23,332 bases of DNA from an uncultured Hungatella sp. (GTDB lineage: Bacteria; Bacillota; Clostridia; Lachnospirales; Lachnospiraceae), in contig CAJTUV010000044.1 in assembly GCA_910579515.1 (NCBI GenBank), forward strand, positions 1 to 23,332, read 5' to 3'. The notes beneath the pieces were generated by a model. That model was not told where the DNA came from and did no database searches. It worked only from the letters and a program-made list of their open reading frames with translations. Positions 8,148-17,278 of the stretch are shown here, piece by piece; within the stretch, counting starts at the first letter, position 1; every line of letters starts with the position of its first letter. A program made the position numbers and the translations under genes.

Positions 8148-9524
8148 ATGAAGCTTTGGGGCGGACGTTTTACAAAAGAAGAAAATCAGTTGGTGCACAA
8201 TTTTAATGAGTCCTTATCCTTTGACCAGAGATTTTATCATGAGGATATTCAGGGCAGCAAGGCTCATGTGACCATGTTGGCAAAACAGGGAATTGTGTCT
8301 GAGGAAGATAAAGAGGCGATTCTGGAAGGACTGAAGGGGATTGAGGAAGATATTGAATCAGGAAAGCTGGAGTTTACAAAAGAGCATGAGGATATTCACT
8401 CTTTTGTGGAAGCCCATTTGATTAACCGGATCGGAGAAGCGGGAAAACGGCTTCACACAGGGCGCAGCCGGAATGACCAGGTGGCTTTGGACATGAAGCT
8501 GTATTGCCGAGGCGAGGTTTTGGAGATTAACAGTTTGACAAAGAGATTGATGGAAGAACTGCTTAAGAGGATGGAAGAAAACCTGGAGACGTATATGCCA
8601 GGATTTACCCATCTGCAAAAGGCTCAGCCAGTTACTTTGGCGCACCATTTAGGAGCCTATTTTGAGATGTTTTACAGGGACCGTTTACGGCTCCATGATC
8701 TTTATGAGAGGATGAATTACTGTCCTTTGGGTTCTGGAGCTTTGGCAGGCACCACATATCCTTTAGACAGGGAATATACTGCCAGTCTTTTGGAGTTTTA
8801 TGGTCCCACGCTCAACAGCATGGATTCTGTGTCTGACAGGGATTATGTGATTGAGCTTTTAAGCGTATTGTCCTTAATCGCCATGCACTTAAGCAGGTTC
8901 AGTGAGGAGATCATTATCTGGAACAGCAACGAGTATGGGTTTGTGGAGATTGACGATGCTTACAGTACAGGAAGCAGTATTATGCCTCAGAAGAAAAATC
9001 CAGATATTGCAGAATTGGTGCGGGGGAAGGCTGGGCGAGTCTATGGAGCCTTGGTGTCTATGCTTACAACGATGAAAGGAATCCCTCTGGCCTATAATAA
9101 AGATATTCAGGAGGACAAGGAGCTTACTTTTGATGCTATTGATACAGTGAAGGGATGTCTGGCATTGTTTACAGGCATGCTCTCTACCATAACCTTCCAC
9201 AAGGAGGTAATGGAGAGCAGCGCGAAAAAAGGATTCACCAACGCCACGGACGCGGCGGATTATTTGGTGAAACATGGAGTTGCGTTTCGGGATGCTCATG
9301 GAATCATTGGTCAAATGGTGCTGTACTGTATCGAAAAGGACAAGGCTATTGAGGAACTGTCCATGGAGGAGTTTCAGGCTATTAGTCCTGTATTTGACAA
9401 TGACATTTATGAGGCTGTCAGCTTGAAGACCTGCGTCGAAAAGAGAAACACCATCGGAGCGCCTGGGCCGGAGGCCATGAAAAAAGTAGTGGAACTTTGC
9501 AGGGAGAGGTTAAAGGAGAACTGA
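8148..9524 (+). CDS. argH: Argininosuccinate lyase
   Basis: This 458-residue enzyme cleaves argininosuccinate to arginine and fumarate, the last step of arginine synthesis, in the cytosol as a homotetramer. It starts with the typical MKLWGGRF, has HTGRSRNDQ (103-111), the THLQ general-acid/base region around H155, and the fumarase/aspartase superfamily signature GSSIMPQKKNP (275-285) carrying the catalytic serine. Length is normal. The ATG lies 3 bp after the yfhO stop with AGGGAGA upstream, so it belongs to the same transcript. argG is not adjacent, unlike in many genomes. A terminator follows immediately. Confidence 0.97.
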   Translation: MKLWGGRFTKEENQLVHNFNESLSFDQRFYHEDIQGSKAHVTMLAKQGIVSEEDKEAILEGLKGIEEDIESGKLEFTKEHEDIHSFVEAHLINRIGEAGKRLHTGRSRNDQVALDMKLYCRGEVLEINSLTKRLMEELLKRMEENLETYMPGFTHLQKAQPVTLAHHLGAYFEMFYRDRLRLHDLYERMNYCPLGSGALAGTTYPLDREYTASLLEFYGPTLNSMDSVSDRDYVIELLSVLSLIAMHLSRFSEEIIIWNSNEYGFVEIDDAYSTGSSIMPQKKNPDIAELVRGKAGRVYGALVSMLTTMKGIPLAYNKDIQEDKELTFDAIDTVKGCLALFTGMLSTITFHKEVMESSAKKGFTNATDAADYLVKHGVAFRDAHGIIGQMVLYCIEKDKAIEELSMEEFQAISPVFDNDIYEAVSLKTCVEKRNTIGAPGPEAMKKVVELCRERLKEN

Positions 9525-9537
9525 TATTTAAAAATAG

Positions 9538-9583
9538 TCGGGATAATCGGATAAGCTGTGGCTTGGTGATTATCTCGATTTTT
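9538..9583 (+). terminator. Terminator after argH
   Basis: An 11-bp stem pairs TCGGGATAATC (9538-9548) with GATTATCTCGA (9568-9578), with one G-U pair and a 19-nt loop. TTTTT follows directly. Confidence 0.82.
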
Positions 9584-9618
9584 CTTTGGCATTTGTCTTA
9601 ATTATGTTTTAAGTTGGA

Positions 9619-9648
9619 TTGCAGTCAATGTCTGCGGTATGATATAAT
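9619..9648 (+). promoter_or_regulatory. Promoter of the hsd operon
   Basis: TTGCAG (9619-9624) and TATAAT (9643-9648) are separated by 18 bp, 53 bp upstream of hsdM. Confidence 0.65.
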
Positions 9649-9701
9649 TACAATCAAGGAAAAGTGCTGTAGCTTATGTTTGGAATGGGGAGGAGAATAA
9701 A

Positions 9702-11216
9702 ATGGTTACGGGTGAACTAAAGAATAAGATAGACAGCCTGTGGGAGGTATTCTGGACGGGTGGATTGACAAATCCCCTGGACGTGATTGAACAGATGACT
9801 TATCTGATGTTTATTCATGATTTGGATGATTCTGATAATTTGCGTGCAAGAGAAGCGGCTATGCTGGGACTGCCTTATGAGAGCATTTTTTTTGGAAAAA
9901 AAGAGGCTGGCGGCCGAACCATAGATGGAAATCAGCTAAAGTGGAGCGTGTTTCATGATTTGCCGGCAGGGAAAATGTATTCTATTGTACAGGAATGGGT
10001 GTTTCCGTTTATAAAAAACTTGCATGGGGATAAGAACAGCGCATATGCAAAGTATATGGATGATGCCATTTTCAAGATTCCGACGCCTTTAATGCTGGAT
10101 AAAATAGTTACGGCTATGGATGATATTTATGAGAAAATGGCGCAGGTGAAGGAAGCAGATGTTCGAGGGGATGTGTATGAGTATCTTTTGACTAAAATTG
10201 CAACGGCAGGAGTGAATGGACAGTTTCGTACTCCCAGACATATTATTCGAATGATTGTGGATTTGATGGCGCCACAGCCAGAGGATATCATTTGTGACCC
10301 TGCCTGCGGGACTTCTGGTTTTCTTGTAACAGCCAGTGAGTATTTAAAAGATACCTATAAGAAGGAAATATTTTTCAGCTCTCACAAAAAGGACCATTAT
10401 ATGAATCACATGTTCCATGGATTTGACATGGACCGGACTATGCTTCGCATAGGGGCAATGAATATGATGAGCCATGGGGTGGAGAATCCGTTTATTGAAT
10501 ATCGGGACAGCCTTTCGGACCAGAACGAGGACAGGGAAAAGTACAGTCTAATTTTGACGAATCCGCCGTTTAAGGGTTCTTTGGATTATGATATTGTATC
10601 TGCGGACCTTTTAAAAGTGTGCAAGACCAAAAAGACGGAGTTGCTTTTTCTGGCATTGTTTTTGAGAATGCTGAAAACTGGTGGACGCTGTGCCTGTATT
10701 GTCCCAGATGGTGTGTTGTTTGGGTCTTCCACAGCCCATAAAGCAATCCGTAAAGAGATAGTAGAAAATAACCGTTTAGAGGCTGTGATTTCCATGCCGT
10801 CCGGTGTATTTAAACCATATGCGGGAGTGTCTACCGCGGTTCTCATATTTACAAAGACGGGACATGGCGGGACAGAACGGGTCTGGTTTTATGATATGAA
10901 AGCAGATGGACTTAGCCTGGATGATAAAAGAGCTCCGGTGACAGACAATGATATTCCTGATATTATTGCAAGATTCCATGATTTGGACGGAGAAAGTGAG
11001 CGGAAACGGACTGAGAAGAGCTTCTTTGTTTTGAAACAGGAGATTGTGGACAATGGATATGACCTTTCGATTAATAAATATAAGGAGACAGAATATGTGC
11101 CTGTAAAATATCCGCCTACAGGGGAGATTCTGGCAGAAATCAGGGAATTGGAAAGGGAAATTGAGACGGGGCTGGATGAGTTGGAGAGGATGTTGGGGGA
11201 GGAAGCGTGGGAATAG
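9702..11216 (+). CDS. hsdM: Type I restriction-modification DNA methyltransferase subunit
   Basis: This 504-residue N6-adenine methyltransferase subunit works with HsdS for modification and with HsdR for cleavage. Residues 10 to about 150 form the HsdM N-terminal helical domain (EQMTYLMFIHDLDD). The Rossmann catalytic domain has GQFRTPR (173-179), the SAM-binding motif DPACGTSGF (199-207) and catalytic NPPF (287-290). The C-terminal helices (about 470-504) are Glu-rich and would contact HsdS. The start ATG has GGGGAGG upstream. All motifs are intact, so modification activity is expected. It is the first gene of its operon. Confidence 0.96.
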   Translation: MVTGELKNKIDSLWEVFWTGGLTNPLDVIEQMTYLMFIHDLDDSDNLRAREAAMLGLPYESIFFGKKEAGGRTIDGNQLKWSVFHDLPAGKMYSIVQEWVFPFIKNLHGDKNSAYAKYMDDAIFKIPTPLMLDKIVTAMDDIYEKMAQVKEADVRGDVYEYLLTKIATAGVNGQFRTPRHIIRMIVDLMAPQPEDIICDPACGTSGFLVTASEYLKDTYKKEIFFSSHKKDHYMNHMFHGFDMDRTMLRIGAMNMMSHGVENPFIEYRDSLSDQNEDREKYSLILTNPPFKGSLDYDIVSADLLKVCKTKKTELLFLALFLRMLKTGGRCACIVPDGVLFGSSTAHKAIRKEIVENNRLEAVISMPSGVFKPYAGVSTAVLIFTKTGHGGTERVWFYDMKADGLSLDDKRAPVTDNDIPDIIARFHDLDGESERKRTEKSFFVLKQEIVDNGYDLSINKYKETEYVPVKYPPTGEILAEIRELEREIETGLDELERMLGEEAWE

Positions 11217-11226
11217 GAATCATGAT

Positions 11227-11556
11227 ATGTGGATGAAATGGTGCTGGAAAAAGTACGTTAGGAAGAATCCTCTCGGTAAGACTGCATTTTATTTCATAGA
11301 CAGTAAAGATATGTATTTTCGCAAGACAGATACAAATAATAAGCATACCTCTTTTCGCACTCACAAAGAAGCCCAAGAACTCTTTTTTAGCAAAATAGAA
11401 GCACATGGAGATTTTGTTCTTGCTTCTGTAAAAGGAGATTGTAAACAATATAGTTTTCCTTTTTTCAGTATGTTATATGGATTGAGGCTCCAAAGAATAT
11501 TCGGATGCGGCGAGTTAAAAAGTGTTTTTTTCAGAAATTTGGAAGTCGAATGTTAA
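11227..11556 (+). CDS. Small hypothetical protein between hsdM and hsdS
   Basis: This is an unrecognised ORF of 109 residues, starting 10 bp after the hsdM stop; a longer reading frame overlapping hsdM is possible, but its extra residues look like out-of-frame hsdM. Composition from residue ~15 onward looks protein-like (GKTAFYFIDSKDMYFRKTD, and later FSMLYGLRLQRIFGCGEL). It is AT-rich like hsdS and unlike hsdM. The ribosome binding site is weak (AGGAAT). No known domain is evident. It might be an accessory of the RM system, a foreign cargo gene or a remnant. Confidence 0.45.
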   Translation: MWMKWCWKKYVRKNPLGKTAFYFIDSKDMYFRKTDTNNKHTSFRTHKEAQELFFSKIEAHGDFVLASVKGDCKQYSFPFFSMLYGLRLQRIFGCGELKSVFFRNLEVEC

Positions 11557-11557
11557 C

Positions 11558-11677
11558 ATGCGGGATTTATATAAACAGGAAGAGTATCTTTTTCGTTTTG
11601 TTGAATCTAGGAATGATTATATATATATCCTTAACAAATATGAGAAAAAGATAGAGAATGGGCCTACTTTATTCTAG
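11558..11677 (+). CDS. Possible 39-residue ORF before hsdS
   Basis: The ORF starts 1 bp after the stop of the preceding small gene, in a different frame. It encodes 39 residues rich in Tyr, Glu and Lys (begins MRDLYKQEEYLFRF). There is no clear ribosome binding site. It may be the C-terminal part of the previous gene separated by a frameshift, or chance. Confidence 0.25.
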   Translation: MRDLYKQEEYLFRFVESRNDYIYILNKYEKKIENGPTLF

Positions 11678-11726
11678 TGGTTTAAACTATGGTTTTGAAG
11701 AAATTTAGATTTGTGGAGATAATCTA

Positions 11727-12881
11727 ATGAAAAAAATGAAATTGAAGAAGATGTGTATTGGCATTACAGATGGCAGTCATAATCCACCAGAGGGAATAGA
11801 AAAAAGCGGTTTTCCCATGTTAAGTTCAAAAAACATTTTTGATGATAATATTACGTTAGATGAACCACGATATTTAACAGAAATGGATTTTGAAAAAGAA
11901 AATGAGCGGACAAAGGTTAATTCGGGAGATGTACTTTTAACTATTGTAGGAACAGTTGGGAGAGTGGCAGTTGTAGATGATATGATAGGAAGAATCACTT
12001 TGCAAAGAAGTGTGGCGGTGCTACATCCAGATAAAAATATATGTATTAGTAGATATTTAATGTACTTATTAATTTCAAAAAGGGATTTTTTTGGAAAAAA
12101 TGCAAGAGGAGTGGCACAAAAAGGGATTTATTTAAAGCAATTAGGAGATATGGAATTTTCTATATGCGATTTGTCTCAACAGATGGATATAGTGTGTAAA
12201 CTTGATAAAATTCAGAAGCTTATTATGATGGAGAAAGAGCAGGTTGAGGATTACGAAAAACTTATCAGATCTTACTTTAAACAAATATTTGGGGGATATT
12301 TTCAAAATCATATTAACGAAAAAAGGTTGTGTGAGATATGCAGTTTTATTGACTATCGAGGAAAGACACCTAAGAAGTCGCAGTTGGGTGTTCCATTGAT
12401 TACTGCCAGGAATGTTAAGGATAATAAGTTTTTTATTGAACCAAGGGAGTTTATACCAGAAGAAAATTATAATGATGTTATGAGCCGCGGACTTCCAAGA
12501 GTAAACGATGTTTTATTCACAACAGAAGCACCTCTCGGAAATGTGTGCCGTATTCCTAATATTTATGAAAAATTTTGTGTTGGTCAAAGGCTAATTACAA
12601 TGCAACCACACGATGGAGTAATTGTTTCCGAATATTTAGAATATGCATTAGCAAGTTCAGAGTTTCAAAATAAAATGCGGCAGAAGTCTTCTGGTAGTAC
12701 TGTTAAAGGGATACGTTCTAAATTGCTTGTATTACTTACAATTCCTGTCCCACCAATCGCACTCCAAAACCAGTTTGCCGCCTTCGTCCATCAAGTAGAC
12801 CAACTAAAATCCAAAACCCAAAAATCCCTTGATAAAACCCAACTGCTTTTTAACAGCCTTATGCAGCAATATTTTGGATAA
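11727..12881 (+). CDS. hsdS: Type I restriction-modification specificity subunit
   Basis: This 384-residue DNA-recognition subunit sets the bipartite target of the RM complex. It shows the classic duplicated layout: TRD1 (about 1-150, with TDGSHNPP and LLTIVGTVGRVAVV), a long helix from about 157 to 195 (QQMDIVCKLDKIQ), TRD2 (about 200-345, with DYRGKTP, ITARNVK and LFTTEAPLGNV), and a second helix at 346-384 with the same character (LQNQFAAFVHQVDQLKSKTQ). Length is normal, so it is probably functional. Most of the gene is AT-rich, but the last ~140 bases are markedly C-rich and G-poor, a sign of mosaic origin. The ATG follows GGAG at 11715-11718. Confidence 0.95.
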   Translation: MKKMKLKKMCIGITDGSHNPPEGIEKSGFPMLSSKNIFDDNITLDEPRYLTEMDFEKENERTKVNSGDVLLTIVGTVGRVAVVDDMIGRITLQRSVAVLHPDKNICISRYLMYLLISKRDFFGKNARGVAQKGIYLKQLGDMEFSICDLSQQMDIVCKLDKIQKLIMMEKEQVEDYEKLIRSYFKQIFGGYFQNHINEKRLCEICSFIDYRGKTPKKSQLGVPLITARNVKDNKFFIEPREFIPEENYNDVMSRGLPRVNDVLFTTEAPLGNVCRIPNIYEKFCVGQRLITMQPHDGVIVSEYLEYALASSEFQNKMRQKSSGSTVKGIRSKLLVLLTIPVPPIALQNQFAAFVHQVDQLKSKTQKSLDKTQLLFNSLMQQYFG

Positions 12882-12934
12882 AAATTACCTACAAAGAGAC
12901 TCTGAGAGTACATAGAAAGATAGGAGAGGACACA

Positions 12935-15900
12935 ATGACTAATTTTGATTTCCTTCAATTAGAACCCAAGTTCCATACATTTGCAGAGGCAGCAGTTGCC
13001 GCTGAAAAGACATTTTCCATTGATATTCCATCTTCTATTATGAACTGTCGCCGTGCCATGGAATTTGCCGTGAAGTGGATCTATTCTGTAGATGATGCGC
13101 TTACCATGCCATGGAATGATCAATTAGCCAGTTTAATGAGTACAGAGGACTTTCAGGATATTGTAGGAATTGATTTATGGCGCCGTATGGATTTCATACG
13201 CAAAAAAGGGAATAATGCCGTACATTCAAACAAAAAGGTAACAAAAGAAGAAGCGTTACTGTGCCTAGAAAATCTATACATTTTTATGGATTTTATTGCT
13301 TGCTGTTATGCAGAACACTATACGGAAAAAAGCTTTAACCCGGCCCTTGTCCTGGAAAAGAAACAAGAATCGGCTGCTGACACGCCGATTATTTCTGAAA
13401 TAGACCTGGATGCACTGATAAAAGAAAACGCGGCTCTGAAAGCGGAATTGACTGCACGGCGTAAGGAACAACAGCCGTGTTATGTACCCAAACCACTGGA
13501 TATCTCAGAGTATGGGACGAGAAAAATGTATATTGATACCATGCTGGAGGATGCAGGGTGGATAGAGGGAAAGAACTGGTTTAATGAAGTGGAACTGCTG
13601 GGAATGCCCAATAAGAGTGAAAAAGGTTATGCAGATTATGTACTGTACGGGGATGATGGAAAAGTGCTGGCTGTGATTGAAGCAAAGCGCACTTGTACAG
13701 ATGTATCCAAAGGACGCCAGCAGGCAAAATTATATGCAGATTTAATTGAGAAAAAGCAGGGACGCCGTCCTGTTATTTTCCTGACTAATGGATTTGAGAC
13801 TCGCATCAATGATAACTGTCATCCGGAACGGAAGATAGCCTCCATCTATTCCAAACGGGATTTGGAAAAATGGTTTAATCTTCAATCCATGCGAACGCCT
13901 CTTTCTGCTGTTTCCATAGATAAAAACATAGCGGGAAGATACTATCAGGAAGGCGCCATAAAAGCAGTTTGTGATTGTTTCGATAAAAAGAACAGGCGAA
14001 AAGCACTGCTTGTCATGGCTACTGGTTCCGGCAAAACCAGAACGGTGATAGCCCTTTGTGATGTGCTGTTGAATCATGGATGGGTTAAAAATATCTTGTT
14101 TTTGGCAGATAGAAATTCTCTGGTTACTCAGGCAAAAAGGAGTTTTGTGAACTTGCTTCCAGATTTATCTGTAACAAATCTGTGCGAAGAAAAAAGAAAT
14201 TGCAGCGCACATTGTGTATTTTCTACTTACCAGACCATGATGAATTGCATTGATGATGTTCATGACGAAGAGGGAAAGCTTTTCACAAGCGGGCACTTTG
14301 ACCTTGTAATCTGTGATGAGGCTCATCGTTCTATTTATAACAAGTATCATGACATTTTCAATTACTTTGATGCACCGCTAGTGGGATTGACTGCTACGCC
14401 TAAAGATGAGATTGATAAAAATACATATGAGATATTCGAATTGGAAAAAGGCGTTCCCACTTACGGATACGAGTTGGCCCAGGCAGTTATGGACGGATAT
14501 CTGGTGGATTTTTTGTCTGTGGAAACCCGCCTGAAATTTATTGAGCAGGGAATTGTGTATGATGAATTGTCAGAGGAGGACAAGCTGGCTTATGAGGATA
14601 CCTTTGAAGATGAAGATGGAAAATTGCCGGAGCGGATTGAGTCGTCTGCATTAAATGAATGGCTTTTTAACAGGGACACCATCCGGGAAGTTCTTCATAT
14701 TCTCATGACACAGGGACTGGCGGTTGATTACGGAAATAAAATCGGAAAGACCATTCTGTTTGCAAAAAATCACCGTCATGCGGAAAAGATTTTGGAAATA
14801 TTTGGGCAGGAATATCCCCATCTGCAGGGATATGCAAAGGTGATTGACAATTATTTAAACTATGCCCAGTCTGCCATTGATGAGTTTTCGGATGCCAGGA
14901 AACTTCCGCAGATAGCAATTTCAGTGGATATGCTGGATACAGGGATTGATATACCGGAAATATTGAATCTGGTGTTTTTTAAGAAAGTTATGAGCAAGGC
15001 GAAGTTCTGGCAGATGATAGGGAGAGGGACCCGTTTATGCCCCAATCTGCTGGATGGCAGGGATAAGAGCAAATTTTATATTTTTGATTTTTGCGGAAAT
15101 TTTGAATTTTTCCGTATGAATAAGGGCAAGCCTACAACGAATGTGTCCACATTGCAGGGGGCAATTTTTAACCTGGAGTTTGAGATTACGTATAAACTAC
15201 AGGCGCTGGAATATCAGGAAAAACGTCTGATTGCATATCGGAAGTCTCTGGTGGAACACATGGCAGGAAAAGTGCAGGAACTGAACAGAGAAAACTTTGC
15301 AGTGAGACAGCACTTGAAGTATGTGGAGTTCTATTCCAATCCAAATAATTATACGACTTTGACGTATGAGGATACGTTGACTGTGCGGAGTGAATTAGCC
15401 CCGTTGATTGAACCGGAGAAAGAGGACGCCAAGGCACTGCGTTTTGATGCGCTGATGTATGGAATTGAATTAGCCTACCTGTCAGAGAAAACGTATATGC
15501 GTGGGAAAAAGGATCTTTTGAAAAAAGTGACGGCTCTTTCTGACATTGCTAATATTCCAGAAATTATGGCACAGGCAGAGCTTATTGAAAAGATTCTCCA
15601 TTCTGACTATCTGGAAAATGCACAAGTCAATGAATTTGAGCATATCCGAGAGAATTTGCGGGGGTTGATGAAATACATATCCAATACCACACATGTAATC
15701 TATGAAACTAATTTTGACGATGAAATCTTGTCTATGGACTGGAAAGAGGCTGAACTGGAAAATGAGGATTTACAGAATTATAAGACAAAAGCGGAATTTT
15801 ATATTCGTCAGCACGAGAATCAAGAAGCAATCGCAAAATTAAAGGGAAATATTCCGCTGACCAGTCAGGATGTGAAAGCTTTAGAGGAAATTTTGTGGAG

Positions 15901-16231
15901 TGAGGTAGGAACAAAAGAAGATTATGAAGCGGAATGTGGGCAAAAACCTTTAGGAGAATTTGTACGGGAAATTGTGGGAGTGGAAATGACTGCGGCGAAA
16001 GCAGCATTTGCGGAATTTTTGGATGAGACAAACCTGGACAGCAGGCAGATTTATTTTGTAAACCAGATTGTGGAATTTATTGTCCGCAATGGTGTGATGA
16101 AGGATTTGTCCGTTTTGCAGGAAGCGCCGTTTACCGACCAGGGAAGTATTGTAGAGGTATTTACGGACCTGTCTGTGTGGATGGGGATACGTAAAGCGAT
16201 CGAACAGGTGAACTTGAATGCGGCTGCATAG
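12935..16231 (+). CDS. hsdR: Type I restriction enzyme subunit with N-terminal DUF4145
   Basis: This is the 1098-residue motor/nuclease subunit that translocates and cuts unmodified DNA. Residues 1 to about 130 match a DUF4145-type helical domain (the CRRAMEFAVKWIY region). A short predicted coil (160-180) precedes the HSDR_N nuclease fold with the PD-(D/E)xK-like D234 and E249-A-K251. The SF2 helicase follows: Walker A ATGSGKT (362-368), DEAH (461-464), motif III GLTATP (484-489) and motif VI QMIGRGTR (693-700). The C-terminus (about 850-1098) resembles the EcoEI R C-terminal domain that docks on the methylase. All catalytic motifs are present. The ATG is preceded by AGGAGAGG. This is the EcoEI/KpnI-like subfamily rather than EcoKI, judged from domain order. 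Confidence 0.95.
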   Translation: MTNFDFLQLEPKFHTFAEAAVAAEKTFSIDIPSSIMNCRRAMEFAVKWIYSVDDALTMPWNDQLASLMSTEDFQDIVGIDLWRRMDFIRKKGNNAVHSNKKVTKEEALLCLENLYIFMDFIACCYAEHYTEKSFNPALVLEKKQESAADTPIISEIDLDALIKENAALKAELTARRKEQQPCYVPKPLDISEYGTRKMYIDTMLEDAGWIEGKNWFNEVELLGMPNKSEKGYADYVLYGDDGKVLAVIEAKRTCTDVSKGRQQAKLYADLIEKKQGRRPVIFLTNGFETRINDNCHPERKIASIYSKRDLEKWFNLQSMRTPLSAVSIDKNIAGRYYQEGAIKAVCDCFDKKNRRKALLVMATGSGKTRTVIALCDVLLNHGWVKNILFLADRNSLVTQAKRSFVNLLPDLSVTNLCEEKRNCSAHCVFSTYQTMMNCIDDVHDEEGKLFTSGHFDLVICDEAHRSIYNKYHDIFNYFDAPLVGLTATPKDEIDKNTYEIFELEKGVPTYGYELAQAVMDGYLVDFLSVETRLKFIEQGIVYDELSEEDKLAYEDTFEDEDGKLPERIESSALNEWLFNRDTIREVLHILMTQGLAVDYGNKIGKTILFAKNHRHAEKILEIFGQEYPHLQGYAKVIDNYLNYAQSAIDEFSDARKLPQIAISVDMLDTGIDIPEILNLVFFKKVMSKAKFWQMIGRGTRLCPNLLDGRDKSKFYIFDFCGNFEFFRMNKGKPTTNVSTLQGAIFNLEFEITYKLQALEYQEKRLIAYRKSLVEHMAGKVQELNRENFAVRQHLKYVEFYSNPNNYTTLTYEDTLTVRSELAPLIEPEKEDAKALRFDALMYGIELAYLSEKTYMRGKKDLLKKVTALSDIANIPEIMAQAELIEKILHSDYLENAQVNEFEHIRENLRGLMKYISNTTHVIYETNFDDEILSMDWKEAELENEDLQNYKTKAEFYIRQHENQEAIAKLKGNIPLTSQDVKALEEILWSEVGTKEDYEAECGQKPLGEFVREIVGVEMTAAKAAFAEFLDETNLDSRQIYFVNQIVEFIVRNGVMKDLSVLQEAPFTDQGSIVEVFTDLSVWMGIRKAIEQVNLNAAA

Positions 16232-16238
16232 CCGACAG

Positions 16239-16279
16239 AGCCTGAAAACATGTTGTGCGGCCATGTTTTCAGGCTTTTT
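16239..16279 (+). terminator. Terminator after hsdR
   Basis: A perfect 14-bp stem pairs AGCCTGAAAACATG (16239-16252) with its complement (16262-16275) across a 9-nt loop. The T-run continues to 16279. In the minus direction it lacks a T-tract. Confidence 0.92.
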
Positions 16280-16291
16280 GGATTTTTCGAT

Positions 16292-16970
16292 TCAGTTATG
16301 TTTTGCCAGATGAAACACAGCCAAAAGAGCTCCATAGCACAAACTTAAAACCCCAATGTGAAGAGCCGTGGATATGAAAAGATTCAACTGGTCAAATCCA
16401 TCCCACACAGAAAAAACAGCATAATAAATTCCAACAGAGATCATTAGAAGAACCGCCGGCTTTACAATAATCTCCATGGTATTCCAGGAGAAGTTCACAA
16501 GACGCTTTAAGGATACCAGATGGAGAGAGGCCAGCAAAAGCTCGCTCGCCAGCATCCCCCACAGATAAGCGGTGATGCCAAATGTCGGAATCCCTACAAG
16601 TACAAAGGCAAGGCGGAGAACCAGGGCTGTTACATTTTGCAAAAATGTAGTAGTGGTCTTTCCAAGTCCATTTAGAATGCTCCCCATAGTAGTGGCAAGA
16701 TAGAGGAAAGGACACAGCCATGCCAGAATCTGCATAAAGGCGCCAGAAGATTCATCATGGAACACACTGACTCCCAGCTCCTTTCCAAAAAGGGTAAACA
16801 CGCCGATACAAAGAACCCCCATATACATGCTATAACGAAGAGACATGGAAATGGTCTGAGCGATGCGAGCCTCGTTCCCCTCTGCCTGAGCTTCAGCCAC
16901 AGTGGGAAGAAGAAGGACGGCCATGGAATTGGTAATAGCGGAGGGGAACATGATAAAGGGGGCTGGAGTT
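16292..16970 (-). pseudogene. C-terminal fragment of a SpoVB/MATE-like polysaccharide flippase
   Basis: The recognisable part encodes about 225 residues. It begins with PFIMFPSAITNSMAVLLLP and PTVAEAQAEGN, which normally lie in the middle of SpoVB/MviN-like lipid-linked polysaccharide flippases (about 450-550 residues), and it ends normally at 16292. Around six hydrophobic segments remain. Upstream of about 16965-16970 the same frame continues into low-complexity, basic, non-homologous sequence to a stop, so the N-terminal half is missing. An internal ATG (16951) could in principle start a product but has no good ribosome binding site. The most likely cause is insertion of the mobile element that follows; the other half of the gene should lie beyond its right end. 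The upper boundary is approximate. Confidence 0.8.
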
Positions 16971-17278
16971 ATAATAGGGATAAAGTTAGAAAACTTTGAT
17001 AAACGCCGATGTTTACGAGGTTTTTTGATTTTATTCCTATTTTTTATGCAGTACGGTTTTGTACCTAATGAGACACGTGAGATGAGCGGTTTTGTAGAGA
17101 GAAGGAAGGTGATAAAAAATTTATCAAAACTGCTCTCAATGAAAAGGAATGAATGATGAAATATGTGTATAGTTTATAAGAAATACAGAGGCTTGTCAAG
17201 AAAAAGGGGTGAGTTGGAAAACGGCCAGGAGATGGGATTTATGGAGGCTTTTTTATAGAGAGGAAAAGGAGGGACTCT
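16971..17278. other. AT-rich gene-free left end with small repeats
   Basis: I see no convincing gene in these ~310 bases. They contain inverted repeats AAAGTT/AACTTT (16982-16997), TAAAC/GTTTA (17000-17015) and GATAAA/TTTATC (17111-17125), plus a 10-bp direct repeat CGGTTTTGTA at 17054-17063 and 17087-17096. The position at the junction makes recombinase or accessory-factor binding sites (attL region) plausible. Confidence 0.4.

Noticed and set aside
16902..17156. Plus-strand ORF of 84 residues at the flippase/element junction
   Set aside because: It is antisense to the flippase fragment in its first part, has low complexity in the second, and lacks a ribosome binding site.
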